This document shows, one piece after another, positions 1 through 6,228 of a DNA stretch of 8,765 nt. Origin of the DNA: CAYLLN01 sp040901775 (GTDB taxonomy: Bacteria; Planctomycetota; Planctomycetia; Pirellulales; Pirellulaceae). The notes below the pieces were generated by a model, which worked only from the letters and a program-made list of their open reading frames with translations, was not told the DNA's origin and did no database searches. The DNA is taken from positions 1 to 8,765 of the forward strand of contig JBBDYF010000020.1 in assembly GCA_040901775.1 (NCBI GenBank), in the 5' to 3' direction. The translations under genes and the position numbers were made by a program. Position 1 is the first letter of the stretch. Each line of letters opens with the position of its first letter.

Positions 1-1
1 A

Positions 2-532
2 GAAAACTCGGCGCTCCAGCGAGCAGCCGCCGACTTGCTGGCCGCGACGCGGACGCGCCAATGGGCCGAGCGCCAATTGCAGACCAGCGTCGAATCGCTC
101 GCCGGTACGATCTCGATTCCCTGGTCGGTCGAACCGGCTCGTGTGGTTGTCCGGGTCGGTGGAACGCCCCGCGCGCTCACCCTCGTTGGGGGTGGGTTGA
201 TCGCCCTCTTGGCCGGGGGACTGATGTTTGCCTGCTCCGTCGCCCTGGTTCCCCGCTTAAGAATTCAGAACACCGACGAACTGACCGCCGCCTTGCCGTT
301 GCCGCTGGTGGCCCACACGCCCATCGAGAGCGGGCGACGCGCGGCGCGTCGGACTTGGCGAATCAGTCCCTGGGCCGTGAAAGGGATGCTCAAGCTGGCG
401 GAACTGACACTGGCCGCGTTCATGTTGGCGCTGGTCTTTTCGATGCTGGCCGACAGGGCGGTCGCTGCGCAGGTGTTGGCCGATCCGTTTGGCGTCCAGT
501 CGGAGGTTGTCGGACGCCTGTTCGGCGCGTAA
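2..532 (+). CDS. Wzz/GumC-type polysaccharide chain-length determinant, C-terminal part (5' end outside window)
   Basis: The frame is open from the left edge, so only the last 176 residues are seen. The fragment starts with a helical, Arg/Gln/Ala-rich stretch that could be the end of the periplasmic coiled coil. A proline-containing turn and a hydrophobic segment (about visible residues 58-83) follow. Then comes a cytoplasmic-looking stretch ending LRIQNTDELTAALPLPLVAH, which matches the family pattern of an 'el..alglpvlg' motif just after the last membrane helix. In this family such proteins form inner-membrane oligomers that set polymer length and pair with a BY-kinase. A second hydrophobic helix (about 131-149) and a short tail follow, which is unusual, because the family normally ends or continues into a kinase soon after the first helix. 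The neighbours (ExeA-like ATPase, CpsD-like protein) support the role. The family call rests on a short fragment and on context. Confidence 0.72.
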   Translation, partial: ENSALQRAAADLLAATRTRQWAERQLQTSVESLAGTISIPWSVEPARVVVRVGGTPRALTLVGGGLIALLAGGLMFACSVALVPRLRIQNTDELTAALPLPLVAHTPIESGRRAARRTWRISPWAVKGMLKLAELTLAAFMLALVFSMLADRAVAAQVLADPFGVQSEVVGRLFGA

Positions 533-744
533 CGACCACCTCCGCCGATCCACCCTAAAGCTTCCGCAGACTACCGAAAGTTCCATCCCGGCATCGTTCC
601 TACTACAGCCCATAGCGTGTCTTGGCCGATGGGTAACAGACAGTGCCGCCCTCAGCGCTACAAGTTCGCGCCGCTGGCCGCCCCCCGCTAGCAACCAGCC
701 GCTGGCCGGGAACGCGGCCTTTCGAAGCGCCCCAGGAAGGGATC

Positions 745-2319
745 ATGTACGAGAGCTTCTATCGCCTGTCGCACCGCCCGTTCGCTGCCGCCCCGAGCGC
801 CGCGGCGTACCTGCCGACTGCGGCCCTCGAGCAGGCCCGCACCACGCTCTTCCGGGCGATCGACCGCGACGAAGGTCCCGGCCTGGTGGTCGGTCCCGCG
901 GGAACGGGCAAAACGCTCGTCTGCCAGTTGCTGGCCCAGCACTTTCGCGACCGCTTTCGCATCGCCTCGCTCGCCTCGGCCCGGCTAGGAACGCGGCGTG
1001 CCCTGCTGCAAAACATCCTGTTCGAACTGAAGCTTCCGTACCGGGGCCTCGACGAGAACGAACTGCGGCTGTCGCTGGTCGATCATCTCGAGCCCCGCAG
1101 CGGCGGGACCGACGGCTTGTTGCTGCTCGTTGACGAGGCGCATTCTCTGCCGCTCCGGCTATTGGAAGAGATCCGCCTGATCACCAACCTGGTGCGCGAC
1201 GGCCAGCCCCGCGTACGGCTGGTGCTGGCCGGCGGCATGGCGCTCGAAGAGCGGCTGGCGAGTCCCAAGCTCGAATCGTTCCACCAGCGGATCGCCGCCC
1301 GCTGCTACTTGCAGGCGATGGGCCGCGACGAGACGATCTACTACGTTCAAGAACAGTTGCGGCGAGCCGGCGGCGAGTCACTGCTGAACGATCAAGCCCT
1401 CCGCGGCATTTATACGGCGAGCGACGGCATCCCCCGGCTGGTCAACCAGTTGTGCGATCATGCACTCATGCTCGCGGCCCTGGGGGGGCACCGGCAGCTC
1501 GGCCTGGCGGGAATCCAGGAGGCCTGGGCCGACTTGCAGCAACTACCGGCGCCGTGGCACGAGTCGCCCCGCACTATTGACCAAGCCAAGGAAAGCGTGA
1601 TCGAGTTCGGCCAACTCGACGAGGCATCCCCAGCGGCCGCGACGATCGCCGGGCCGTTTCGCTCGCAAGCAGGCGACTCCGCCGCCGCCCGGCTCGACGC
1701 AATTGAAAGCGGCCTGGCGACGCTGCGCGACGAGGCGAGTCCCTTCGCGGCGAGCGACCTGCCCCGCGAAGGGGAGGCGGATGAGTTCTCGCCCGCCGAC
1801 GAGAGCGGCACCGAGGTGGAACTGATCTTTCATGCGGCGCACGATCCGTTTGGCGGCAACTGGGAAGCGGAAGAAGTGGTGATCGACCGTTACGCCAGCC
1901 TGGAAGAAGCCCACTTGCAGCGTGTCGGCAGCGACGAGGGACGCTCGCTCGGGGCGGCGCTCGAAGCGGCTGCCCCCCACGCGCAGTCCACGCTGGCGGA
2001 GTTTGCTACGCTCGCCACCGTCGAGCCGGCGCCGTACGCGGCCCAGTTCGAGCTGGCAACGACGGCGATCGCGCCAGACACCCTTGCGCCAGACACCATT
2101 GCCTCAGACTTCGACCCCGCCAGCGATCCGGTGTTGCCCGACGAACAGGCAACGCTGCAGGTGGCGCGACGGGCGACCGTTTCGCTTCAAGAGTTCGCCG
2201 GCGACGACCGGGACATCATCGTGATCGAGGAAGACCGGACCGCCCGATCGCAACAAAAACCTGCGAGTCCCAAGCGGCAAGAGTACCGCCAGTTGTTCAG
2301 CACGCTGAGGAAGAAGTAG
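745..2319 (+). CDS. ExeA/GspA-like AAA ATPase of an exopolysaccharide (PEP-CTERM/XrtA-type) locus, with long acidic tail
   Basis: 524 aa. The ATG at 745 follows AGGAAGG (734-740) by 4 nt and gives the family-typical N-terminus MYESFYRLSHRPF. The frame is open further upstream, but that stretch looks unlike protein. The AAA core occupies about residues 1-270: Walker A GPAGTGKT (50-57), Walker B LLLLVDEAH (125-133), a sensor-1-like LVLAGG (159-164), and the C-terminal SDGIPRLVNQLCDHALMLA (227-245) carrying the sensor-2 Arg. All ATPase residues look intact. Residues 271-524 are a low-complexity, Asp/Glu/Ala-rich tail with two islands that look conserved, DPFGGNWEAEEVVIDRYA (367-384) and RDIIVIEED (489-497), and a basic end (510-524). 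ATPases of this subfamily occur with Wzz-like and BY-kinase genes in EPS/exosortase loci, as here. The cytoplasmic ATPase role is well supported; the exact function in export or polymerisation is not known from the sequence. Confidence 0.88.
   Translation: MYESFYRLSHRPFAAAPSAAAYLPTAALEQARTTLFRAIDRDEGPGLVVGPAGTGKTLVCQLLAQHFRDRFRIASLASARLGTRRALLQNILFELKLPYRGLDENELRLSLVDHLEPRSGGTDGLLLLVDEAHSLPLRLLEEIRLITNLVRDGQPRVRLVLAGGMALEERLASPKLESFHQRIAARCYLQAMGRDETIYYVQEQLRRAGGESLLNDQALRGIYTASDGIPRLVNQLCDHALMLAALGGHRQLGLAGIQEAWADLQQLPAPWHESPRTIDQAKESVIEFGQLDEASPAAATIAGPFRSQAGDSAAARLDAIESGLATLRDEASPFAASDLPREGEADEFSPADESGTEVELIFHAAHDPFGGNWEAEEVVIDRYASLEEAHLQRVGSDEGRSLGAALEAAAPHAQSTLAEFATLATVEPAPYAAQFELATTAIAPDTLAPDTIASDFDPASDPVLPDEQATLQVARRATVSLQEFAGDDRDIIVIEEDRTARSQQKPASPKRQEYRQLFSTLRKK
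2071..2109 (+). repeat. 15-nt tandem repeat inside the ATPase tail
   Basis: Two nearly identical 15-nt units (2071-2085 and 2086-2100) are followed by a degenerate partial third (2101-2109). They encode APDTL, APDTI and ASD within the disordered acidic tail (residues 443-455). The unit length is a multiple of three, so copy-number change would keep the frame. This looks like local slippage in a low-constraint linker. Confidence 0.7.
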
Positions 2320-2324
2320 CTCGC

Positions 2325-3395
2325 ATGAGTCGTCTGCTGCAAGCCCTGAAAAACCTGGAAGCCCGGTCGCCCAAGCCGGCCGCCGGCAAGGGCTTGCTGA
2401 CGCACCTGGCCGACAAATACCGCCCGCCCGCGCCCGATCCACCGCCGCCGGTAAGCCAAATTCCGGCAAACAAGCCTTCGCCGATCGAGCTGCAGCCGCT
2501 CGATAACCCGCTGGCCTATCTTTCGGCCGGCCTGCCGACGATCGTGCTGCCGGCGTCCGCGGCCAGCGATGCGTCGCAGTTCGTGGAAAGCAGTTTCGCG
2601 CCGGTGTTCGTCGAGGAATATTCTTCCGCGCTGCCGCGAGACGAGGTTCTGGAACCGCCACGCGACGTTGCCGAGTTGGAACCGATTGACGCGCCCGAGT
2701 TGCGCGAGCCGGCCAACGAACCCTGCGTCTTGCCGCCGGTCGAAGTCGCAGCGGCGGCCGTCCCAGCCCGCCTGCCGACGCTGCTCGAACGGACGGTTCG
2801 CCGCACCCTGGCCGACCCGCAGCGGGCCGAGCCGTTTCGCCAACTGGCCGACCGGTTGTGGCACGATCTGGAGCAGGTCGGCGGCCGTTCGATCTTGCTG
2901 GCCGGCATCGGACCCGCCAGCGAAACCCACGAGGTCGTGCTGCACGCGGCTGCCCTGCTGGCCGAGCGCGGCGAGCCGATCCTGGTGTTGGACGCCGACA
3001 CCGCGCACCGGGCGCTCACTTGCCAGCTCGATCTGGCCGCCGGCACGGGACTGGCTGAATCGCTCCGCTCCGAATCCGACCCGCTGAGCCAGGTACAAGC
3101 CACCAGCTTTCCGCAGCTATCCATTTTTCCGGCCGGGCGAGGCCGGCTTCCCGATCCCGCATCGGTGCTCCACCGCTTGAGCCAGCTTCTGGAAACGCTC
3201 GAGTCTCAATATCGGCTCGTGCTGATCGACGCGGGCCAAACCAGCGAGCTGGCCGCGGCCACGCTTGCCAGACTGTGCGATGCGACGTACTTTGTAGTTC
3301 GCCTGGGCGAGACCGAAGCGACCCAGGCGCAGGCCGCCCTGCGCGATTTCCGCGCTGCCGGCGCGCGCGTGCTGGGCTCGATCGCCACGTCGTAA
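2325..3395 (+). CDS. CpsD/CapB-like BY-kinase-fold protein with degenerate P-loop
   Basis: 356 aa. It starts 5 nt after the ATPase stop, with GAGGAAG (2307-2313) as a likely ribosome site, so the two genes are probably co-transcribed and translationally linked. The N-terminus MSRLLQALKNLE resembles the short helix that begins many EPS-locus tyrosine kinases. A Pro/Glu-rich linker follows (about 30-150), then a P-loop NTPase fold. The Walker A' strand ILVLDAD (219-225) and Walker B RLVLID (297-302) are present, and the last strand ends RVLGSIATS, as in the CpsD family. The P-loop is not conserved. Ungapped alignment to the family consensus puts PASETHE (197-203) where PGEGKST is expected, so both the Lys and the following Ser/Thr are lost. 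No C-terminal tyrosine cluster is present. The fold is well supported; catalytic kinase activity is unlikely. It may act as a regulatory or structural partner of the chain-length determinant. Confidence 0.8.
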   Translation: MSRLLQALKNLEARSPKPAAGKGLLTHLADKYRPPAPDPPPPVSQIPANKPSPIELQPLDNPLAYLSAGLPTIVLPASAASDASQFVESSFAPVFVEEYSSALPRDEVLEPPRDVAELEPIDAPELREPANEPCVLPPVEVAAAAVPARLPTLLERTVRRTLADPQRAEPFRQLADRLWHDLEQVGGRSILLAGIGPASETHEVVLHAAALLAERGEPILVLDADTAHRALTCQLDLAAGTGLAESLRSESDPLSQVQATSFPQLSIFPAGRGRLPDPASVLHRLSQLLETLESQYRLVLIDAGQTSELAAATLARLCDATYFVVRLGETEATQAQAALRDFRAAGARVLGSIATS

Positions 3396-3403
3396 CTTGT
3401 CTG

Positions 3404-3454
3404 CATAGCCGCGACCAGTGGTCGCGTTTTACATAGCCGCGACCAGTGGTCGCG
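3404..3454 (+). repeat. Two direct copies of a palindromic repeat (core GACCAGTGGTC)
   Basis: Two identical 23-nt units, 3404-3426 and 3432-3454, are separated by TTTTA. Each carries a 17-nt near-perfect palindrome (3410-3426 and 3438-3454) with core GACCAGTGGTC and a single unpaired central G. A third, variant copy lies at 5327-5345. The location between genes, the stem shape and the dispersed copies suggest a REP-like family of intergenic repeats. Assignment to a known family was not possible here. Confidence 0.85.
3410..3430 (+). terminator. Possible intrinsic terminator of the EPS assembly genes
   Basis: A hairpin with stem CGCGACC/GGTCGCG and loop AGT lies 14 nt after the stop of the CpsD-like gene and is followed directly by TTTT. 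The T run is short and the same stem recurs as a dispersed repeat, so termination is plausible but not certain. Confidence 0.4.
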
Positions 3455-3459
3455 CTTTC

Positions 3460-3482
3460 GCGGCAAGCTGGCAGCTTGCCGC
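3460..3482 (+). other. Perfect 10-bp hairpin just before the epimerase ribosome site
   Basis: GCGGCAAGCT (3460-3469) and AGCTTGCCGC (3473-3482) are exact inverted repeats around a GGC loop. The stem ends 2 nt before the CAGGAG ribosome site (3485-3490) of the epimerase gene. It differs in sequence from the GACCAGTGGTC repeats. It could be another intergenic repeat, a second terminator without a T run, or a structure affecting translation of the next gene. Confidence 0.65.
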
Positions 3483-3495
3483 TACAGGAGTCTCC

Positions 3496-4437
3496 ATGCC
3501 ACTCGTTCTCGTCACCGGCGGTGCCGGCTTCATCGGTTCGCACCTGGTCCAGGCCCTCGTCCGCCGCGGCGACCAGGTCCGGGTGCTCGACAATTTTTGC
3601 ACCGGCAAACGCGAGAACCTCGCTCCCATGCTGTCGCAGATCGAGCTGATCGAAGCCGACCTGAACGACGCCGCGGCGGTTGGCAAGGCGGTCGCCGGCT
3701 GCGAGGTGGTCTTTCACGAGGCGGCCTTGGCGTCGGTGCCCTTGAGCGTCGAACAGCCGCTGGCGACCCACGCCGCCTGTGCGACCGGGACGCTCAACGT
3801 GCTCGACCAGGCCCGCCGCGCCGGGGTAAAGCGGCTGGTCTATGCTGCCAGCAGCAGCGCTTACGGCAACCAGCCGACGCCGCGCAAGACCGAGACCGAT
3901 CTTCCCTCGGTTCTTTCGCCCTACGGGGCGGCCAAGCTGACGGGCGAGTTGTATTGCCAGGCCTTCTGGCATAGTTACGGGCTGCAAACCGTTTGCCTCC
4001 GCTATTTCAACGTGTTTGGACCGCGGCAAGATCCGAACGGCCCGTACGCGGCCGTGATTCCGCTGTTCATCCGCTCGATCCTCAAGGGCCAGCGGCCAAC
4101 GATCTATGGCGACGGCCTGCAAACCCGCGACTTCACCTATATCGAAAACGTCGTCCAGGCGAACCTCAAGGCGGCTGCCGCCCCGGCCAGCGCGGCGGGG
4201 CGAGTGTTCAACGTCGGCAACGGGCAAGCCGCCAGCCTGCTCGATCTGCTGAACACCCTGAACGAGATCATGGGGGGCAAGATCGAGCCGATCTTCGCCG
4301 CTCCCCGCGCCGGCGACGTGCGCGACAGCCTGGCCGACATCGGCCAGGCCCGCAAAATCCTCGGTTACGAGCCGGCCGTCGATCTGCCCACCGGCCTGCG
4401 CCCCACGGTCGATTACTATCGCACCGCGGGTTTCTGA
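3496..4437 (+). CDS. NAD-dependent sugar-nucleotide epimerase/dehydratase (UDP-hexose/UDP-HexNAc 4-epimerase-like, extended SDR)
   Basis: 313 aa, the usual length for short GalE/WbpP-type enzymes. The ATG at 3496 follows CAGGAG (3485-3490) by 5 nt and begins directly at the first strand of the Rossmann fold. The frame extends upstream only through the hairpin repeats. The NAD site is TGGAGFIGSH (7-16), and Asp32 at the end of the second strand fits NAD binding. The catalytic set is the Ser cluster AASSSAYG (117-124) with Tyr143 and Lys147 in SPYGAAK. RYFNVFGPRQDPNGPYAAV (169-187), IYGDGLQTRDFTYIENVV (203-220) and the FNVGNG region (238-243) are typical of the WbpP/TviC-like 4-epimerase group. 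Such enzymes interconvert UDP-GlcNAc/GalNAc or UDP-Glc/Gal (or the uronates) in the cytoplasm to supply surface polysaccharide synthesis, which fits the neighbours. The exact substrate cannot be read from the sequence. Confidence 0.9.
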   Translation: MPLVLVTGGAGFIGSHLVQALVRRGDQVRVLDNFCTGKRENLAPMLSQIELIEADLNDAAAVGKAVAGCEVVFHEAALASVPLSVEQPLATHAACATGTLNVLDQARRAGVKRLVYAASSSAYGNQPTPRKTETDLPSVLSPYGAAKLTGELYCQAFWHSYGLQTVCLRYFNVFGPRQDPNGPYAAVIPLFIRSILKGQRPTIYGDGLQTRDFTYIENVVQANLKAAAAPASAAGRVFNVGNGQAASLLDLLNTLNEIMGGKIEPIFAAPRAGDVRDSLADIGQARKILGYEPAVDLPTGLRPTVDYYRTAGF

Positions 4438-4552
4438 TCCACCCGCTGCATCCGTTGCGATCCCAACAACCGCACCCGGCGCGCGCATTTTGCTGCGCGG
4501 TACACTTAAGAGGATCTGCAAGCTGTAGCCTACCGTCCGAAATCTTCAATCC

Positions 4553-5317
4553 ATGCTCGCCACCCTTCCAACCACTGATCCCGTGGCTGCTGCTCTTCCC
4601 ATGTCGCCGCGGACGCTCGTCACCGTGGCGACCTACAACGAGATCGACAACCTGCCCGCTTTGGTTGCGGAAGTGCTGTTGGTAGCGCCACGGGCCGATC
4701 TGCTGGTGATCGACGACAACAGCCCCGACGGCACGGGCCGCTGGTGCGACGCGCAGGCCGCCGGCGAGCCGCGGCTGCATTGCCTGCACCGCGACGGCAA
4801 ACTCGGCCTGGGCACCGCGACGATCGCCGCCATGCAATATGCCATCGGGCACGACTATGAATATGTGCTGAACATGGATGCCGATTTCAGCCACCATCCG
4901 CGCTACATTCCGGCCCTTTTGGCCGCGATGGACCAGGCCGACGTCGCCATCGGCTCGCGCTATTGCCCGGGCGGCGGCGTCAAAGATTGGCCGCTCGCTC
5001 GCCGGCTGATGAGTTGGGGGGTCAATACCTACGCCCGCGCGCTGCTGGGCTTGGTGCCCCGCGACACCAGCGGCGCGTTCCGCTGCTACCGCGTAGCCCT
5101 GCTCAAGCAGCTCGATTTCGCCGCGATCAGAAGCCGCGGTTATTCGTTTCAGGAAGAGATCCTGTGGCGACTCAAACGGCTGAATGCCCGCATGGTCGAA
5201 ACACCCATCCTGTTTGCCGACCGCGAGCGGGGCCAGTCAAAAATCAACCGCCAGGAGGCCATCTCCGCCCTGGGGATCATCTTTCGACTGGGCCTGACGA
5301 ACTGGCTGGGCGTGTAG
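4553..5317 (+). CDS. Polyprenyl/dolichyl-phosphate mannose synthase-like GT2 glycosyltransferase (soluble form)
   Basis: 254 aa from the ATG at 4553. A second in-frame ATG at 4601 would start just before the catalytic fold (MSPRTLVTVATYNE), and neither has a clear ribosome site, so the start is uncertain. DPM1-type motifs are in order: TVATYNEIDNLP (24-35), DDNSPDGT (54-61), the DXD-containing MDADFSHHP (108-116), GSRY (134-137), DTSGAFRCYR (171-180), SFQEEILWR (198-206) and RERGQSK (224-230). The protein ends soon after the GT-A domain (NWLGV) without the C-terminal membrane helices found in many bacterial members. It therefore resembles the compact DPM1 type, probably acting at the inner face of the membrane. 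The family reaction is transfer of a hexose, usually mannose from GDP-mannose, to a polyprenyl phosphate. In this locus the lipid-linked sugar may feed polysaccharide or glycoprotein assembly. The donor and acceptor are inferred. Confidence 0.9.
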   Translation: MLATLPTTDPVAAALPMSPRTLVTVATYNEIDNLPALVAEVLLVAPRADLLVIDDNSPDGTGRWCDAQAAGEPRLHCLHRDGKLGLGTATIAAMQYAIGHDYEYVLNMDADFSHHPRYIPALLAAMDQADVAIGSRYCPGGGVKDWPLARRLMSWGVNTYARALLGLVPRDTSGAFRCYRVALLKQLDFAAIRSRGYSFQEEILWRLKRLNARMVETPILFADRERGQSKINRQEAISALGIIFRLGLTNWLGV

Positions 5318-5326
5318 CGTTCAAAG

Positions 5327-5345
5327 CCCCGACCAGTGGTCGGGG
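5327..5345 (+). repeat. Third copy of the GACCAGTGGTC palindrome, with a compensated stem
   Basis: CCCCGACCA (5327-5335) and TGGTCGGGG (5337-5345) are exact inverted arms around one G. The core is the same as at 3410-3426 and 3438-3454, but the outer stem has changed from CGC/GCG pairing to CCC/GGG pairing on both sides. It lies 9 nt after the stop of the mannose synthase-like gene and has no following T run, so it is a weak terminator candidate. Confidence 0.8.
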
Positions 5346-5506
5346 TGTTGAGAGAAATCTCTGTAAATATTGCGCCGGAGACGCCGATTCTTGCAACTGC
5401 CTTTGGAGATCGGCTCGGGCGGATTCCGATAAAAGGAATTGGGGATGTTATGCGGCCGCGACGACACGAGCGCCGCAGCACGCCAGTCCGCAGGGATCTG
5501 CCGCCC

Positions 5507-6121
5507 ATGCTCACGTTGTCGAACGATGCGTTTCTTGCGGCCGGTGCCATTCGGCGCGTTTATCGCCATCCCGAAAATCCGCGGTGGTGCGTCAAGGTTT
5601 TGAGGCCCAAAACCATCCACCGCGACGAATCGGCTCGCGAAGTGCGCGAAAGCGAGCGGCTGGCGCGCGGTGGGTGCGACTTTCAGCACATGCCGCGGTT
5701 CCAACAATGGGTCGAAACGAATTTCGGCCTTGGAACCGTTTGGGATCTCGTTCTGAACCACGACGGAACGATTGCCGCGCCCTTGCTCGAAGCCTTGGAG
5801 CACGATCGCATTGCCGATCAAACCTGTCGTCTCGAACTGGCCCGCTTTCAGCAGTGGTGCCTGCGGTTCGGCGTCCTGACTCGCGACATTCATCCCAAAA
5901 ATCTCGTCTGTCGTTTCCTTAGCCGCGAGGAAGTGCGCCTGGTCTTGGTCGATGGCGGCGGTAATAACGAATTCATCCCGGTGAGCGCTTGGTTTCGCAT
6001 CGTCCGTCAACAAAAAGTCGCCCGGCACTGGCAGCGATTTGCGAAGAAGTTCGAGCAGATGATGAACGACTCGGAACACGAACCTTCCGCCAACTGGCAG
6101 CTTCGCCGCCGCGCGGCGTAA
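5507..6121 (+). CDS. YrbL-family (PhoP regulatory network protein type) kinase-fold protein
   Basis: 204 aa from the ATG at 5507. The frame is open to 5336 with another ATG at 5450, preceded by AAAGGAA (5432-5438). I chose 5507 because MLTLSNDAFLAAGAIRRVYRHP lines up with the start I recall for enteric YrbL and gives nearly the same length (about 210 aa). Kinase-like elements are visible: the Gly-containing first strand with VYRHPENPRWCVKV (Lys30 as the probable ATP-binding Lys), Glu residues in the following helix (46-50), a catalytic-loop-like TRDIHPKNLVC (125-135) with Asp127 and Asn132, and LVDGGG (147-152) in the DFG position. YrbL belongs to the same broad fold as LPS-core sugar kinases. 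Next to an epimerase and a lipid-sugar synthase, a role in phosphorylating a surface glycan sugar is attractive but inferred. No transmembrane segment or signal peptide is seen. Confidence 0.78.
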   Translation: MLTLSNDAFLAAGAIRRVYRHPENPRWCVKVLRPKTIHRDESAREVRESERLARGGCDFQHMPRFQQWVETNFGLGTVWDLVLNHDGTIAAPLLEALEHDRIADQTCRLELARFQQWCLRFGVLTRDIHPKNLVCRFLSREEVRLVLVDGGGNNEFIPVSAWFRIVRQQKVARHWQRFAKKFEQMMNDSEHEPSANWQLRRRAA

Positions 6122-6228
6122 GCTCGCGACAACAGCGTGGATCGAGGCCTGGGCTTTGCGCCCCACCATGCGTCGCCCAAACTCTCTATACTTGGGACGC
6201 ACCCCGACGATCCGCCGCGAGCCCTTCC

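Noticed and set aside
670..708. Two copies of GCCGCTGGCCG (670-680 and 698-708) in the leader before the ATPase gene.
   Set aside because: Short repeats of this composition are common by chance in GC-rich sequence and are not palindromic or regularly placed. I see no gene in 533-744.
2187..3098. A 303-codon minus-strand open frame opposite the ATPase/CpsD-like junction.
   Set aside because: It is antisense to two genes with clear family motifs and has no ribosome site or domain; it is a codon-bias shadow.
4501..4515. TACACT plus AGAGGAT before the mannose synthase-like gene as a promoter and ribosome site.
   Set aside because: No -35 element at proper spacing, and the purine stretch lies about 38 nt before the first ATG, too far for a ribosome site.
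3016..4521. A 501-codon open frame on the minus strand spanning the CpsD-like gene end, the spacer and the epimerase.
   Set aside because: It is antisense to well-supported genes, crosses the hairpin repeats, and its translation is Arg/Gly/Ala-rich with no recognisable motif, as expected for mirror frames in GC-rich DNA.
5336..5506. N-terminal extension of the YrbL-like protein up to 57 residues.
   Set aside because: It begins inside the palindrome at 5327-5345, is not family-like, and the family start aligns at 5507. The ATG at 5450 with AAAGGAA upstream remains a possible alternative.
6187..6192. TATACT as a -10 box for the M28 gene.
   Set aside because: No convincing -35 element lies at proper spacing, and a single six-base match is expected by chance.
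5321..6202. A 293-codon minus-strand open frame opposite the YrbL-like gene.
   Set aside because: The plus strand has the family match along its whole length; the mirror frame has no recognisable features.
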